This document shows positions 23,613 through 32,094 of a stretch of DNA of 40,207 nt, piece by piece. Positions within the stretch are counted from its first letter, which is position 1. Each line of letters opens with the position of its first letter. The DNA is from an uncultured Clostridia bacterium (GTDB lineage: Bacteria; Bacillota; Clostridia; TANB77; CAG-508), in assembly GCA_934169775.1 (NCBI GenBank), contig CAKPOI010000009.1:1-40207 (forward strand), given 5' to 3'. Under the pieces are notes generated by a model. The model was not told the DNA's origin. It searched no databases and saw nothing but the letters and a program-made list of their open reading frames with translations. The translations under genes were made by a program, and so were the position numbers.

Positions 23613-25355
23613 ATGTTAGATATAAAAAAAGAAATATCAGAGCAAATAGCTAAAACTATAGAAAATGTGGAAGCAAAAGAAATATATACATATATAGAAG
23701 TACCAAAAGATACAAAAAATGGAGATTATTCATTTCCATGTTTTAGGCTAGCAAAAGTTTTAAGAAAAGCACCACAAGAAATTGCTAATCAAATAAAAGA
23801 AAAGCTAGAACAAAATGGAGAAACAAATTCTGAATTAATAGAAAAAGTTGATATAGTAGGTGGATATTTGAATTTTTATGTTTCTTCTAAAATATTTACA
23901 AAAGAAGTTTTAGAACAAATATCAAGTAATGAAAGATTTGGTGTAGAAGCAGAAGATGAAAAAAACAAAGAAAAAAATATAGTAATAGACTATTCTGCAC
24001 CAAATATTGCAAAACCATTTCATATAGGGCATTTGCGTTCAACAGTAATAGGAGCAGCTTTATATAATATATATAAATATTTAGGATATAATGTAATAGG
24101 AATAAACCATTTGGGTGATTATGGAACACAATTTGGAAAATTAATAGAAGGATATAAAAGATGGGGCGAAGAGTATAATATTGATTCAGACCCAATAAAT
24201 GAATTAACAAAGATATATATTAGAATAAATAATGCATGTAAAGAAGATGAACAAATATTACAAGCATGTAGAGATAATTTTAAAAAATTAGAAGATGGAG
24301 ATACATATTGCGTAGAAATATGGAAAAAATTTAGAGAGTTAAGTTTAAAAGAATTCCAACGAGTGTATGATTTATTAGGCAGTAAATTTGATTCTTGGAA
24401 TGGAGAAGCTTTTTATTCAGATAAAATGCAAGAAGTTGTAGATATATTAGAAAAGAGTGGAAAATTAGAAGAATCACAAGGAGCAAAAATTATTAATTTA
24501 GAAGATCAAGGAATAAATACACCATGTATTATAGTAAAATCAAATGGTTCAAGTACATATGCAACAAGAGATTTAGCAGCTATTTTATATCGTACAAGAA
24601 CATATGATTTTGATAAAGCATTATATGTTACTTCATATGAGCAAGTATTGCATTTTAAACAAGTTTTTGCAACTGCTAAATATTTAGGATTAGAAGAAAA
24701 ATATTTGAAAGGCTTAGAACATGTTTCTTTCGGAATGGTATTATTACCAACAGGAAAAATGTCAACAAGAGAAGGCAATATAGTAAAATTAGAGGAACTT
24801 TTAAATGAATCAATTGACCGTGCCAAAGAAATTATAGAACAAAAAAATCCACAATTAGAAAATAAAGAAGAAGTAGCAAAAAAAGTTGGTATAGGAGCAA
24901 TTATATTTAATGACTTATCTAATAGTCGTGTTAAAGACGAAATTTTTGATTGGAATACAATTCTTAATTTTCAAGGTGAAACAGGTCCATATATACAATA
25001 CACATATGTACGTACAAAAAGTGTTTTAGAAAAATCAGGAGTAGATGTAAATAACATTTCGTTTGATATGGTTAATCTTGATAATTTAGAAGATTCGTAT
25101 TCTCAAAATATTATAAAATTATTATATGATTTTCATAATATACTTGTTCAAGTTACAGAGAAAAGTGAGCCTTCAATATTGTCTCGTTATTTAATTGATT
25201 TGGCTAAAGCTTATAGTGTTTTCTATAATGAGAATCGTATTATGGTTGATGATATTGGCATAAAAAATAGTCGCGTTTATTTAACTTATGCTGTAGGCAA
25301 AGTTTTGAAAATAGGGGCTAATTTGCTTGGAATGGATATGCCAGAAAAAATGTAA
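23613..25355 (+). CDS. argS: Arginyl-tRNA synthetase
   Basis: 580 residues from ATG 23613; ATG 23607 is only two bases from AAGG of the AGAAAGGA site, so the second ATG is preferred. Class I synthetase with an N-terminal additional domain (1-about 115; YTYIEVPKDTKNGDYSFPCF), IAKPFHIGHLRST (HIGH motif), LGDYGTQFGK, KMSTREGN as the KMSKS equivalent, and a C-terminal anticodon-binding domain (TGPYIQYTYVRTKSVL onward) ending in GMDMPEKM. It charges tRNA-Arg. It begins just after the second copy of the dispersed repeat and ends at a bidirectional terminator. Confidence 0.96.
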   Translation: MLDIKKEISEQIAKTIENVEAKEIYTYIEVPKDTKNGDYSFPCFRLAKVLRKAPQEIANQIKEKLEQNGETNSELIEKVDIVGGYLNFYVSSKIFTKEVLEQISSNERFGVEAEDEKNKEKNIVIDYSAPNIAKPFHIGHLRSTVIGAALYNIYKYLGYNVIGINHLGDYGTQFGKLIEGYKRWGEEYNIDSDPINELTKIYIRINNACKEDEQILQACRDNFKKLEDGDTYCVEIWKKFRELSLKEFQRVYDLLGSKFDSWNGEAFYSDKMQEVVDILEKSGKLEESQGAKIINLEDQGINTPCIIVKSNGSSTYATRDLAAILYRTRTYDFDKALYVTSYEQVLHFKQVFATAKYLGLEEKYLKGLEHVSFGMVLLPTGKMSTREGNIVKLEELLNESIDRAKEIIEQKNPQLENKEEVAKKVGIGAIIFNDLSNSRVKDEIFDWNTILNFQGETGPYIQYTYVRTKSVLEKSGVDVNNISFDMVNLDNLEDSYSQNIIKLLYDFHNILVQVTEKSEPSILSRYLIDLAKAYSVFYNENRIMVDDIGIKNSRVYLTYAVGKVLKIGANLLGMDMPEKM

Positions 25356-25362
25356 AATAGTT

Positions 25363-25390
25363 AAAAAAGTGGCTGTTAAGCCACTTTTTT
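25363..25390. terminator. Bidirectional terminator between argS and the stomatin gene
   Basis: AAAAAAGTGGCT (25363-25374), loop GTTA, AGCCACTTTTTT (25379-25390). A-tract and T-tract flank the stem, so it can end transcripts from both convergent genes. Confidence 0.93.
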
Positions 25391-25412
25391 AGTATGTATA
25401 AAGTTCATAAAA

Positions 25413-26318
25413 TTATTCTTTGTTTTTGTCTGTAACAACATCTTTAATAGCACCTAAACTTGCTAAAGTATTAGTAGCCTCAAAAGGAATAAATACTTTG
25501 TTAGCTTCACCTTTAGCAACTTCTTTAAGAGCTTCTAAAGATTTTAATTGAACTAATTTTTCATCAGGATCAGCTTTTTTAATAGCTTCATAAACTAATT
25601 GAATTTCTTTAGCTTTAGCTTCAGCAACTTCTCTAATAGCTTGGGCTTCACCGGCAGCTCTACGAATTTGAGATTCTTTATCAGCTTCAGCTTCTAATAT
25701 AGCAGCTTGTTTTTTACCTTCTGCAATAGTAATAGCTGATTGTCTTTGAGCTTCTGATTCAAGAATTAAAGCACGTTTATTACGTTCAGCATTCATTTCT
25801 TTTTCCATTGCATCTCTAATGTCAGCAGGAGGAGTAATATCTTTGATTTCAACTCTATCAACTTTACATCCCCATCTGTCAGTAGCTTCATCAAGAACAA
25901 CTCTTAATTGAGTATTAATTCCATCACGAGAACTAAATGTTTCGTCTAAGTCCATTTTACCAATAATATCACGGATTGTAGTAATTGCTAAATATTCAAT
26001 ACCTTTTTTTAAATTTTGAATCTCATAAACAGCTTTTGCTGGATCAGTTATTTGGTAAAATACAACTGTATCAATTGTAATTGTTACATTATCTTTTGTG
26101 ATAACTCCTTGAGGTGGTACATCCATTGTTTGTTGTTTAAGACTTACAACACTTCTAACATGGTCAAAGAAAGGAATTATAATAGTTAAACCTGCATCAG
26201 CAACTTTATAAAATTTACCTAATCTTTCAATAATGTAGACCTCAGCTTGTTTTACGATTTTGATTGAGCTACATGCTATTACTATAATAATAACAAGTAA
26301 TACTAATAAAAACCACAT
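25413..26318 (-). CDS. SPFH/stomatin-like membrane protein
   Basis: 301 residues. N-terminal membrane anchor (about 2-20), then the band-7/SPFH domain: IIERLGKFYKVADAGL, IIPFFDHV, SLKQQTMDVPPQGVITKDN, and TTIRDIIGKMDLDETFSSRD. A long Ala/Glu/Lys coiled region follows (about 180-255: AERNKRALILESEA, AEGKKQAAILEAEADKES). This is the paraslipin branch paired with NfeD. These proteins form large oligomers on membrane microdomains and influence protein quality control. AAAAGGAGGT precedes the ATG. It lies 63 bases downstream of the nfeD-like gene on the same strand. Confidence 0.94.
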   Translation of the reverse strand: MWFLLVLLVIIIVIACSSIKIVKQAEVYIIERLGKFYKVADAGLTIIIPFFDHVRSVVSLKQQTMDVPPQGVITKDNVTITIDTVVFYQITDPAKAVYEIQNLKKGIEYLAITTIRDIIGKMDLDETFSSRDGINTQLRVVLDEATDRWGCKVDRVEIKDITPPADIRDAMEKEMNAERNKRALILESEAQRQSAITIAEGKKQAAILEAEADKESQIRRAAGEAQAIREVAEAKAKEIQLVYEAIKKADPDEKLVQLKSLEALKEVAKGEANKVFIPFEATNTLASLGAIKDVVTDKNKE

Positions 26319-26381
26319 AATTTTTACCTCCTTTTAGAAAGAAAACTTTCTAGATATATATTTTAAAATACTAAAAACTAA

Positions 26382-26819
26382 TTAAGAAACAGTAACTGGT
26401 ATTTGTTTTACAATTAATTTTACGCCTTCAACTTTAATAATTTCAACTTCTTGATTTTCAGAAATAATTGAATCTGTTTCATTTTGAGCAGACCAAATTT
26501 CTCCACTAATTTTTATTTGACCAGTTCCTTGCAAATTATTGATTTCTTGAATTACAATTGCTTTTTTTCCAATAAGTGAATTAACATTTGTTACAATTGT
26601 TTCTTTATTAACAAATTTTTTCACAAAAGGTTTAGTTGATAAAATTAAAATAACAGATGTAACTAAAAATACTACTGATTGAATTATTATGTTTGATGTA
26701 AAGAAACTTACAACCATTGTAATTAGGCCTGCTACTCCAAACCAAAATAGTAAAAATCCAACTGTTATTATTTCACCTACAAAAAATATACCTGAAGCTA
26801 TTAACCAATATTGCCACAT
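26382..26819 (-). CDS. NfeD-like membrane protein
   Basis: 145 residues: four hydrophobic segments in the first about 70 (WLIASGIFFVGEIITVGFLL, FGVAGLITMVVSFF, IIIQSVVFLVTSVILIL) followed by a soluble OB-fold-like C-terminal domain (LIGKKAIVIQEINNLQGTG, GEIWSAQ, VKVEG-like IIKVEGVKLIVKQ). This is the short NfeD form lacking the protease domain. It is the usual operon partner of stomatin-like proteins, probably acting with them in membrane microdomain organisation. TAGGAGGGA precedes the ATG. Confidence 0.9.
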   Translation of the reverse strand: MWQYWLIASGIFFVGEIITVGFLLFWFGVAGLITMVVSFFTSNIIIQSVVFLVTSVILILSTKPFVKKFVNKETIVTNVNSLIGKKAIVIQEINNLQGTGQIKISGEIWSAQNETDSIISENQEVEIIKVEGVKLIVKQIPVTVS

Positions 26820-26852
26820 ATATATCCCTCCTAAAAAGCAACTTACATTCTA

Positions 26853-26881
26853 ATTATACTATATCTGAAAGCAAAAAGCAA
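26853..26881 (-). promoter_or_regulatory. Promoter of the nfeD-stomatin operon (minus strand)
   Basis: On the minus strand TTGCTT (26881-26876), 17-base spacer, TATAAT (26858-26853). The -35 lies in repeat P, also found downstream of copy D. Confidence 0.7.
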
Positions 26882-26966
26882 TTAAATGTAATAAATTTGT
26901 AATTAAAATAAAAAGCCTATGGCTCTAAGTTTAAATGTATTTAAAAATTCAAATAAATGTCAAACT
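26867..26966. repeat. Repeats P and Q upstream of copy D
   Basis: P (26867-26909) and Q (26911-26966) recur on the other side of the copy D gene as Q' (29138-29194) followed by P' (29197-29238), same orientation but in swapped order. P and P' share ttaaatgtaataaatttgta exactly. Q and Q' share the AAAAGCCTAT start and the TGTCAAACT end with about ten differences. Together with the copy C-like leader this fills the gene-free region 26820-27364. Confidence 0.8.
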
Positions 26967-27029
26967 ACAAAATAAAAATACCAAAAACTGTAAAAAAGCA
27001 ACAATCCATAAGAAAAAATACAAAAAAGA

Positions 27030-27058
27030 TTGACAAAAATATAAACAAAATGTAAAAT
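27030..27058 (+). promoter_or_regulatory. Strong sigma-A promoter of copy D
   Basis: TTGACA (27030-27035), 17-base spacer, TAAAAT (27053-27058); same boxes and spacing as the copy C promoter. Confidence 0.85.
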
Positions 27059-27067
27059 AAACACATA

Positions 27068-27209
27068 ATGTATTCACTAGAAATACAAAACACATATTGA
27101 AAATAAAAAAATAAAGACAAAGGCTAAATAGTATGAACATTGAAAAGCGAATATAAAATTTTAGAGTTTTATAATTTTATAGGAACAAAAGTTTATGCTA
27201 TAAATAGCC
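27068..27209 (+). ncRNA. Candidate structured 5' leader RNA of copy D
   Basis: Same fold as 7262-7403: TGTATT (27068-27073)/AATACA (27081-27086) with conserved loop CACTAGA; GGCTA (27122-27126)/TAGCC (27205-27209) and TAGTAT (27129-27134)/ATGCTA (27195-27200) enclosing a TATAAAA/TTTTATA hairpin. Pairing changes relative to C are compensatory or G-T. About 155 further leader bases are conserved up to the ribosome binding site. Confidence 0.6.
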
Positions 27210-27364
27210 GAAGAAACAAAAAGAAAAAAACAAGAACAATATACAGAAACATAGTAAAAAAATGTATAAGAAAAAATATGTGTAAATAATAACCAAAGAA
27301 GTAAAAGATAAAGACAAAAATAAAAAGATAAAACTTTATAAAAAAAAGAAAGGGAGGATAACAG

Positions 27365-28864
27365 ATGAAGATACAAGGAAGAATAAAGATGAAAACAAAA
27401 AGTAATAAGGGTATAACTCTATTAGCACTTGTCATTACAATTATTGTACTTCTAATACTTGCAGGAGTAACATTAGCAGCATTAGAAGGAGATAACGGAA
27501 TTGTAACTAGAGCTAAAGAAGCCGTTAAAAAAACAAAAACAGCACAAGAAGAAGAACTAAAAAAACTAGATGAATTTGAAAAAATGTTAGAAGATATTGA
27601 AAATCCAAAAAATGACTCGAATTTTACAAATTTAAATATAGCCGATTCAAATCCAGCAGGAGTAGTGCCTGAGAATTCAACAGTAGTAGAAGGAGATGCA
27701 AGTAAAGGGATAGTAATAAAAGATAAAAATAATAATGAATGGGTATGGATAGAAGTACCAAAAACGATTGTATTTTCAGGCTTAACAATAGATACAACAA
27801 AAGCATTAACAGAACAAAATTATACAGATATAAAAAATAAATTAATAGCATATGCAACAACATATAGAAAAGGAAGTGCTTCACAAAGTTGTAATTGGAC
27901 AGATGAATGGTATAATGGTTGTGGAATGACATCAGACGAATATAAAGCAGCATATCAAAAAATGTTAAAAAGTGTGTATACTTATGGAGGATTTTGGATA
28001 GGAAGATATGAAGCAGGAATAGAAGGAAGCGTAGAAGATATATCAAAAGCAAGAACATCACATTCAACAGTAACAGTAGGAACATCACCAAAAGCAATAA
28101 GCCAAAAGGATGCAATACCATACAACTGGATATATTGTAGTGAAGCTCAAGCTTTAGCTAAAGAGATGACACCAAATAATAATTATACAAGCAGTTTAAT
28201 GTTTGGAATACAATGGGATTTGGTGTGTAAATATTTAGAAGTAAAAGGTGGATTATCAGTAGCAGATATAAATTCGAATAGCACAAGTTGGGGAAACTAT
28301 GAAAATGCAAAAATAGAAAATATAACATTAGGAAAATATGCACCATTTGGAAATTGGACAATAATTTCTGGTTCATATACAAAACCAAATACAAGTTCAG
28401 ATTATGCTACACAAGTAAGCACAGAGATAACAGATTATACAAAAAAGATGAACATATATGATTTTGCAGGAAATCAATGTACTTTGAAAAAAACTGTGGC
28501 GGAAAGTACAAGTTATGATATACTATTAAGCACAGGGATGACAAATTATACAAAAAAGATGAACATATATGATTTTGCAGGAAATCAATATACTTTTGAA
28601 AAAACTGCGGAGCAAATTCAAGACAATATGATACTATTAAGTACCGGAATATCAGAGTATACTAATAAGATGAACATATATGATTTTGCAGGAAATGAAT
28701 ATGAATGGACATTAGAAAAGACTTCTGACAGCAACTTTCCTTGTGCCTACAGGGGAGGCAGTTACTACTATACAGGCTCTAACTATCCAGCCTCTTACCG
28801 CGGTAGCGGTAGCACGTCTAGCAGCTACGACGGTTTCGGTTTTAGGAGTGCACTTTATAAGTGA
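27365..28864 (+). CDS. Prepilin-like, DGR-target lectin-fold surface protein, copy D
   Basis: 499 residues, with AAAGGGAGG upstream. Prepilin-like leader ending NKG (14-16) and ITLLALVITIIVLLILAGVT helix (17-36), Ala at +5. A charged coiled segment (VTRAKEAVKKTKTAQEEELK) replaces the Gly linker of copy C. Lectin-like domain: GGFWIGRYEAGIEG, AISQKDAIPYNW, SLMFGIQWDLVCKYL. Uniquely, the 37-residue segment carrying the anchor MNIYDFAGN is present three times in tandem before the final copy (NEYEWTLE) that leads into the GC-rich variable region (RGGSYYYTGSNYPASYRGS...GFRSALYK). Own promoter and structured leader; a very strong terminator follows. Role inferred: hypervariable surface ligand-binding protein. 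Confidence 0.88.
   Translation: MKIQGRIKMKTKSNKGITLLALVITIIVLLILAGVTLAALEGDNGIVTRAKEAVKKTKTAQEEELKKLDEFEKMLEDIENPKNDSNFTNLNIADSNPAGVVPENSTVVEGDASKGIVIKDKNNNEWVWIEVPKTIVFSGLTIDTTKALTEQNYTDIKNKLIAYATTYRKGSASQSCNWTDEWYNGCGMTSDEYKAAYQKMLKSVYTYGGFWIGRYEAGIEGSVEDISKARTSHSTVTVGTSPKAISQKDAIPYNWIYCSEAQALAKEMTPNNNYTSSLMFGIQWDLVCKYLEVKGGLSVADINSNSTSWGNYENAKIENITLGKYAPFGNWTIISGSYTKPNTSSDYATQVSTEITDYTKKMNIYDFAGNQCTLKKTVAESTSYDILLSTGMTNYTKKMNIYDFAGNQYTFEKTAEQIQDNMILLSTGISEYTNKMNIYDFAGNEYEWTLEKTSDSNFPCAYRGGSYYYTGSNYPASYRGSGSTSSSYDGFGFRSALYK
28439..28705 (+). repeat. 111-bp in-frame tandem repeat inside copy D
   Basis: Units start at 28439, 28550 and 28661, exactly 111 bases (37 codons) apart; the third runs into the variable region. 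Each begins T-K/N-K-M-N-I-Y-D-F-A-G-N. The first two read N-Q-C-T-L-K-K-T and N-Q-Y-T-F-E-K-T where the third reads NEYEWTLEKT. Paralogs B and C have one unit. Confidence 0.92.
28721..28860 (+). other. DGR variable region (VR) of copy D
   Basis: GC-rich final codons whose invariant codons (cct tgt, agg gga ggc, aca ggc tct, cca gcc tct, cgc, acg) match copy C base for base. The differing codons are all NNY. Tyr, Ser, Asn, Gly and Phe dominate the variable positions, as expected from AAY template codons. Confidence 0.85.
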
Positions 28865-28879
28865 TGCTGAGAGCTAAAG

Positions 28880-29034
28880 CCGTGATTATAAAATAGGTAA
28901 GAGAGTCATTTTATAACTGGTAAATTGAATACAAGTTACTCTAGTGGAATGAAATACGCTAGAGTCAGCTAAAAAATTGAATGACAGGATTTATTAAGAA
29001 CTTGTTCTTGGTGAATCCTGTCATTTAATTTTTT
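28880..29034 (+). terminator. Conserved hairpin block and terminator after copy D
   Basis: It repeats the element found after copy C. ACTCTAGTG (28938-28946)/CGCTAGAGT (28957-28965) is the second stem. The third is a 21-bp stem, 28971-28991 paired with 29014-29034 (one G-T), with an inner AAGAAC/GTTCTT hairpin and a terminal TTAATTTTTT, making a strong terminator. The third stem's right arm has decayed after copy C. The block may also serve retrohoming. The rest of the span to 29137 shows nothing recognisable. Confidence 0.8.
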
Positions 29035-29137
29035 ACCTTCCGGTAGTACTTTTTTGAACTCTCATGGAAAAAAACGAACCGTACCAGTTTTATACAAACA
29101 AAAGACAACATGAAAAAGAAAAATAATTTAGAAAACC

Positions 29138-29238
29138 AAAAGCCTATAGTGCTAAGCTTAAATGTATCTAAAATATTTAAAAATATGTCAAACTGTGGAA
29201 GCAAAAAACAATTAAATGTAATAAATTTGTAATTAAAA
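29138..29238. repeat. Repeats Q' and P' downstream of copy D
   Basis: Direct copies of Q (29138-29194) and P (29197-29238), in the reverse order from the pair at 26867-26966. Copy D with its leader and trailer is therefore bracketed by Q and Q' as direct repeats about 2.2 kb apart. Confidence 0.8.
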
Positions 29239-29275
29239 TGTAATAGAAAAATAATAAAAAAATATACAAAAACAT

Positions 29276-29304
29276 TTTACAAAATAAGATGAAAATGATA
29301 AAAT
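29276..29304 (+). promoter_or_regulatory. Promoter of the Wzz/BY-kinase/phosphatase operon
   Basis: TTTACA (29276-29281), 17-base spacer, TAAAAT (29299-29304). The transcript would begin near a small hairpin, ATGCTTT (29309-29315)/AAAGCAT (29319-29325). Confidence 0.75.
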
Positions 29305-29354
29305 AGAAATGCTTTAATAAAGCATTATATATTAAAAAGGGGTTTTGATAAAAA

Positions 29355-30065
29355 ATGGAAGATATCGATTTAAAAGAATTATTTATGATTTTTTGGAACA
29401 AGAAAATACAAATAATATTACTTGTAATTTTATTTGCAATAATTGGAGCAATATATACAATAGGGTTCATAACACCAATGTATACATCATCAACAACATT
29501 AGTATTAGCAACATCAGGAAGTGAAAACAAACAAGATACAACAAATTCAATAACAACTACAGATGTAACATTAAACTCTAAATTAGTATCTACATATAGT
29601 GAATTAGTAAAAAGTAAAAAAGTTTTAAGAAAAGTTATATCAAACTTAAATATTGATGTAGAAGAAGAAGAACTAAGAAAAAATATAACAGTAAGTTCAG
29701 TAAAAGATACAGAATTAATAGAAATTACAGTAGCAAATAAAAATCCAAAATATTCTGCACAAATAGCAAATGAAATAGCAAAAGTATTTTCAGAGGAAGT
29801 GAATGAAATATATAATATAAATAACATACATGTGGTAGATGAAGCAGAAATAGCAGAAAATCCATCAAATATTAATATTAGCAAAAACGTAATATTATTT
29901 GCTTTTGTTGGAATTGTGATTTCAATAGCATATGTGTTAGTTGCAAATATGCTAGATACAACTGTAAAAAGCGCAGAAGAAATAGAAAAAAATTATGGAA
30001 TACCAGTTATAGCTGCAATTCCATTAATGGAAAGTTTTGAAAGTGAAAAAGGAGGGAAAAAATAA
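29355..30065 (+). CDS. Wzz/CpsC-type polysaccharide chain-length regulator and kinase activator
   Basis: 236 residues with two membrane helices (about 18-40 and 177-198) around an extracellular domain, the Wzz/CpsC layout. Begins MEDIDLKELFMIFWNKK; the Pro-rich second helix region of proteobacterial Wzz is reduced, as in Gram-positive CpsC/YveK. Cytoplasmic tail (EKNYGIPVIAAIPLMES) is the part that activates the partner BY-kinase. With the two following genes it forms a CpsC-CpsD-CpsB-like module that controls capsule or exopolysaccharide length and export. Its stop TAA overlaps the ATG of the kinase gene (TAATG), so translation is coupled. Confidence 0.9.
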   Translation: MEDIDLKELFMIFWNKKIQIILLVILFAIIGAIYTIGFITPMYTSSTTLVLATSGSENKQDTTNSITTTDVTLNSKLVSTYSELVKSKKVLRKVISNLNIDVEEEELRKNITVSSVKDTELIEITVANKNPKYSAQIANEIAKVFSEEVNEIYNINNIHVVDEAEIAENPSNINISKNVILFAFVGIVISIAYVLVANMLDTTVKSAEEIEKNYGIPVIAAIPLMESFESEKGGKK

Positions 30066-31114
30066 TGAGAAAAGAAGTAATAGCACATAAAGATCCAAAA
30101 TCTCCAATTTCAGAAGTTTTTAGGACATTAAGAACAAACATTCAATTTATGAATGCAAACAAAAAAATGAAAACAATACTAGTAACATCAACATTTCCAG
30201 GAGAAGGAAAAAGTTGGGTAACATCAAATTTAGCAGTAACATTTGCACAAGCTGGAAAAAAGGTTGTTTTAATTGATGCAGATATGAGAAAAGGTAGACA
30301 ATATGCAATATTTGGAGTATCACCAACACCAGGATTGTCTAACTTTTTATCAAGAGTAACAGAAAATGAAAATGAAGATAAAGCAAATATAATAGGTGAA
30401 TATATACAAGAAACAGAAGTAGAAAATTTATATGTAATTTCATCTGGAAATATACCACCAAACCCATCAGAATTGCTTGTTTCAACTCAAATGATAACTT
30501 TGCTTGATGAATTAAAGGACTTATGTGACATAATAATAATTGATGGAACACCATGTGAGCTAGTAACAGATTCTGTTATTTTATCAAGAATAGTTGATTC
30601 AACAGTTGTAGTTACAGCACACAAAGTAACTAAAAAAGAAGCATTAGAAAGAGTATTAAAAAATATACAAAATGTTGGTGGAAATTTAGCAGGTGTTATA
30701 TTAAATAGAATTCCAATTTCAAATAAAAAATATGAAGAAAAATATTATTATTATGGACAAGAAAAATTTTCTACTGATAATAAAAAATCAAGGAGCAAAC
30801 ACTTAGACATAAAAGAACAAGAAGATATAAATAAAGAGAAAATAATGAAAATTTTGAATACAAATGTAATGGAAAAGAGTATCCAAAATGATGTAGAAAT
30901 TGATAGTACAGAAAATATTGAAAATCAATCTGAGATTGCAAATGAAAATTGTAATAACAATGTAGATGTAAATATGCAGTCAAATGTAGAAAATTATGAG
31001 CAAAATAATGAAGCTCCAGAAGAAAGTACAAATGAAAGATATTTAGAAAAAACAAATAATATTTTAGATCAAATAAAAGATTATTTGAAAAATGAGAAGA
31101 AAGATTTAGATTAG
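30065..31114 (+). CDS. Bacterial tyrosine kinase (BY-kinase, CpsD/CapB-like)
   Basis: 349 residues. Walker A PGEGKSW (about 45-51), Walker A' VVLIDADMRKG (about 66-76) and Walker B DIIIIDGTP (about 153-161) mark the BY-kinase/MinD-like fold. ISEVFRTLRTNIQF at the N-terminus is the oligomerisation helix E-x-x-R-x-x-R-T-N. The Tyr cluster for autophosphorylation is YEEKYYYYGQEKF (about 223-235). Unusually, a low-complexity acidic/Asn-rich tail of about 110 residues follows it. It phosphorylates itself and polysaccharide proteins with the CpsC-like partner at the membrane. Its start overlaps the preceding stop by one base. Confidence 0.93.
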   Translation: MRKEVIAHKDPKSPISEVFRTLRTNIQFMNANKKMKTILVTSTFPGEGKSWVTSNLAVTFAQAGKKVVLIDADMRKGRQYAIFGVSPTPGLSNFLSRVTENENEDKANIIGEYIQETEVENLYVISSGNIPPNPSELLVSTQMITLLDELKDLCDIIIIDGTPCELVTDSVILSRIVDSTVVVTAHKVTKKEALERVLKNIQNVGGNLAGVILNRIPISNKKYEEKYYYYGQEKFSTDNKKSRSKHLDIKEQEDINKEKIMKILNTNVMEKSIQNDVEIDSTENIENQSEIANENCNNNVDVNMQSNVENYEQNNEAPEESTNERYLEKTNNILDQIKDYLKNEKKDLD

Positions 31115-31166
31115 TAGTTTAAAATGAACTATGTGTAAGTAAAACTGGAAAGGAATGAACTTTATA

Positions 31167-31940
31167 ATGATAGATTTTCATACACATATTTTACCTAATA
31201 TTGATGATGGTTCAAAAAGTATAGAAGAAACATTTAATTTAATAAAAGAAGCAAAAGAGGCTGGATTTAATAAAATAATATCAACAGCACATTATGTAGA
31301 AAATTATTATGAAGTTGATGTGACAGACAGAAAAGCTTGGATAGATTCTTTAAATAAAACATTGAAAGAAAAGAATGAAGATATTGAACTATATTTAGGA
31401 AATGAAGTCTATTTTTCTGATAATATAATTAATTTGTTAGAAGACGGAAAAGCAACAACCATAAATAATACAAATTATTTGCTTTTTGAAATGCCACTTA
31501 ATGCACAACCATTTGATTTATATAATATTATTTATGAATTACTAGAATACAAATTGATACCAGTACTGGCACATCCAGAAAGATATTCTTTTGTTCAAAA
31601 AAATCCTGAATTGATTTATGATTTGATTCAGAAGGGTGTATTAATGCAATGTAATTATGGAAGTATAATTGGTCAGTATGGTAAAAAAGCTCAAATAATT
31701 GTTAAAAAATTCTATGAAAATAATATGGTTCATTTTATGGGGTCAGATGTTCATAAACAAAATACTATTTATAAGAAAATTCCAGAAATTTTGCCACAAA
31801 TAGCTGAAATTATTGGGAATGAAAAGCTTAATGAAATTACTACTTTGAATGAACAAAAGGTTTTGAATAATAAGAGAATTGATATTGATGAACCTAGTCA
31901 TATTAAATTATCTTTAAAGGAAAAATTGATTTTAAAATAA
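31167..31940 (+). CDS. PHP-family tyrosine-protein phosphatase (CpsB/YwqE-like)
   Basis: 257 residues from ATG 31167, which gives the family N-terminus MIDFHTHILPNIDDG; ATG 31155 is in frame but touches the GGAAAGGA site. Metal-binding residues are visible in D-F-H-T-H (3-7), TAHY, GNEVYF, LAHPERY and GSDVHK. The enzyme dephosphorylates the tyrosine cluster of the BY-kinase encoded just upstream, resetting the polysaccharide cycle. Cytoplasmic, Mn-dependent in the family. The 3' third uses many T-ending codons. A terminator closes the operon. Confidence 0.93.
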   Translation: MIDFHTHILPNIDDGSKSIEETFNLIKEAKEAGFNKIISTAHYVENYYEVDVTDRKAWIDSLNKTLKEKNEDIELYLGNEVYFSDNIINLLEDGKATTINNTNYLLFEMPLNAQPFDLYNIIYELLEYKLIPVLAHPERYSFVQKNPELIYDLIQKGVLMQCNYGSIIGQYGKKAQIIVKKFYENNMVHFMGSDVHKQNTIYKKIPEILPQIAEIIGNEKLNEITTLNEQKVLNNKRIDIDEPSHIKLSLKEKLILK

Positions 31941-31950
31941 ACAAAAGCAA

Positions 31951-31992
31951 AAATAAAAAGGACTGTATTGTAAATATCCTTTTTATTTTTTT
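31951..31992 (+). terminator. Terminator of the polysaccharide-control operon
   Basis: AAATAAAAAGGA (31951-31962) pairs with TCCTTTTTATTT (31977-31988), then further Ts. Confidence 0.85.
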
Positions 31993-32094
31993 CATATATA
32001 GACTTTTTAGCAAAAAAATGATATATTATAATGCAGAAAAGTTATTTAAGAAACCTTTATGAATATAATGGCATAAGAAAGGAAAGGTGTCAAG

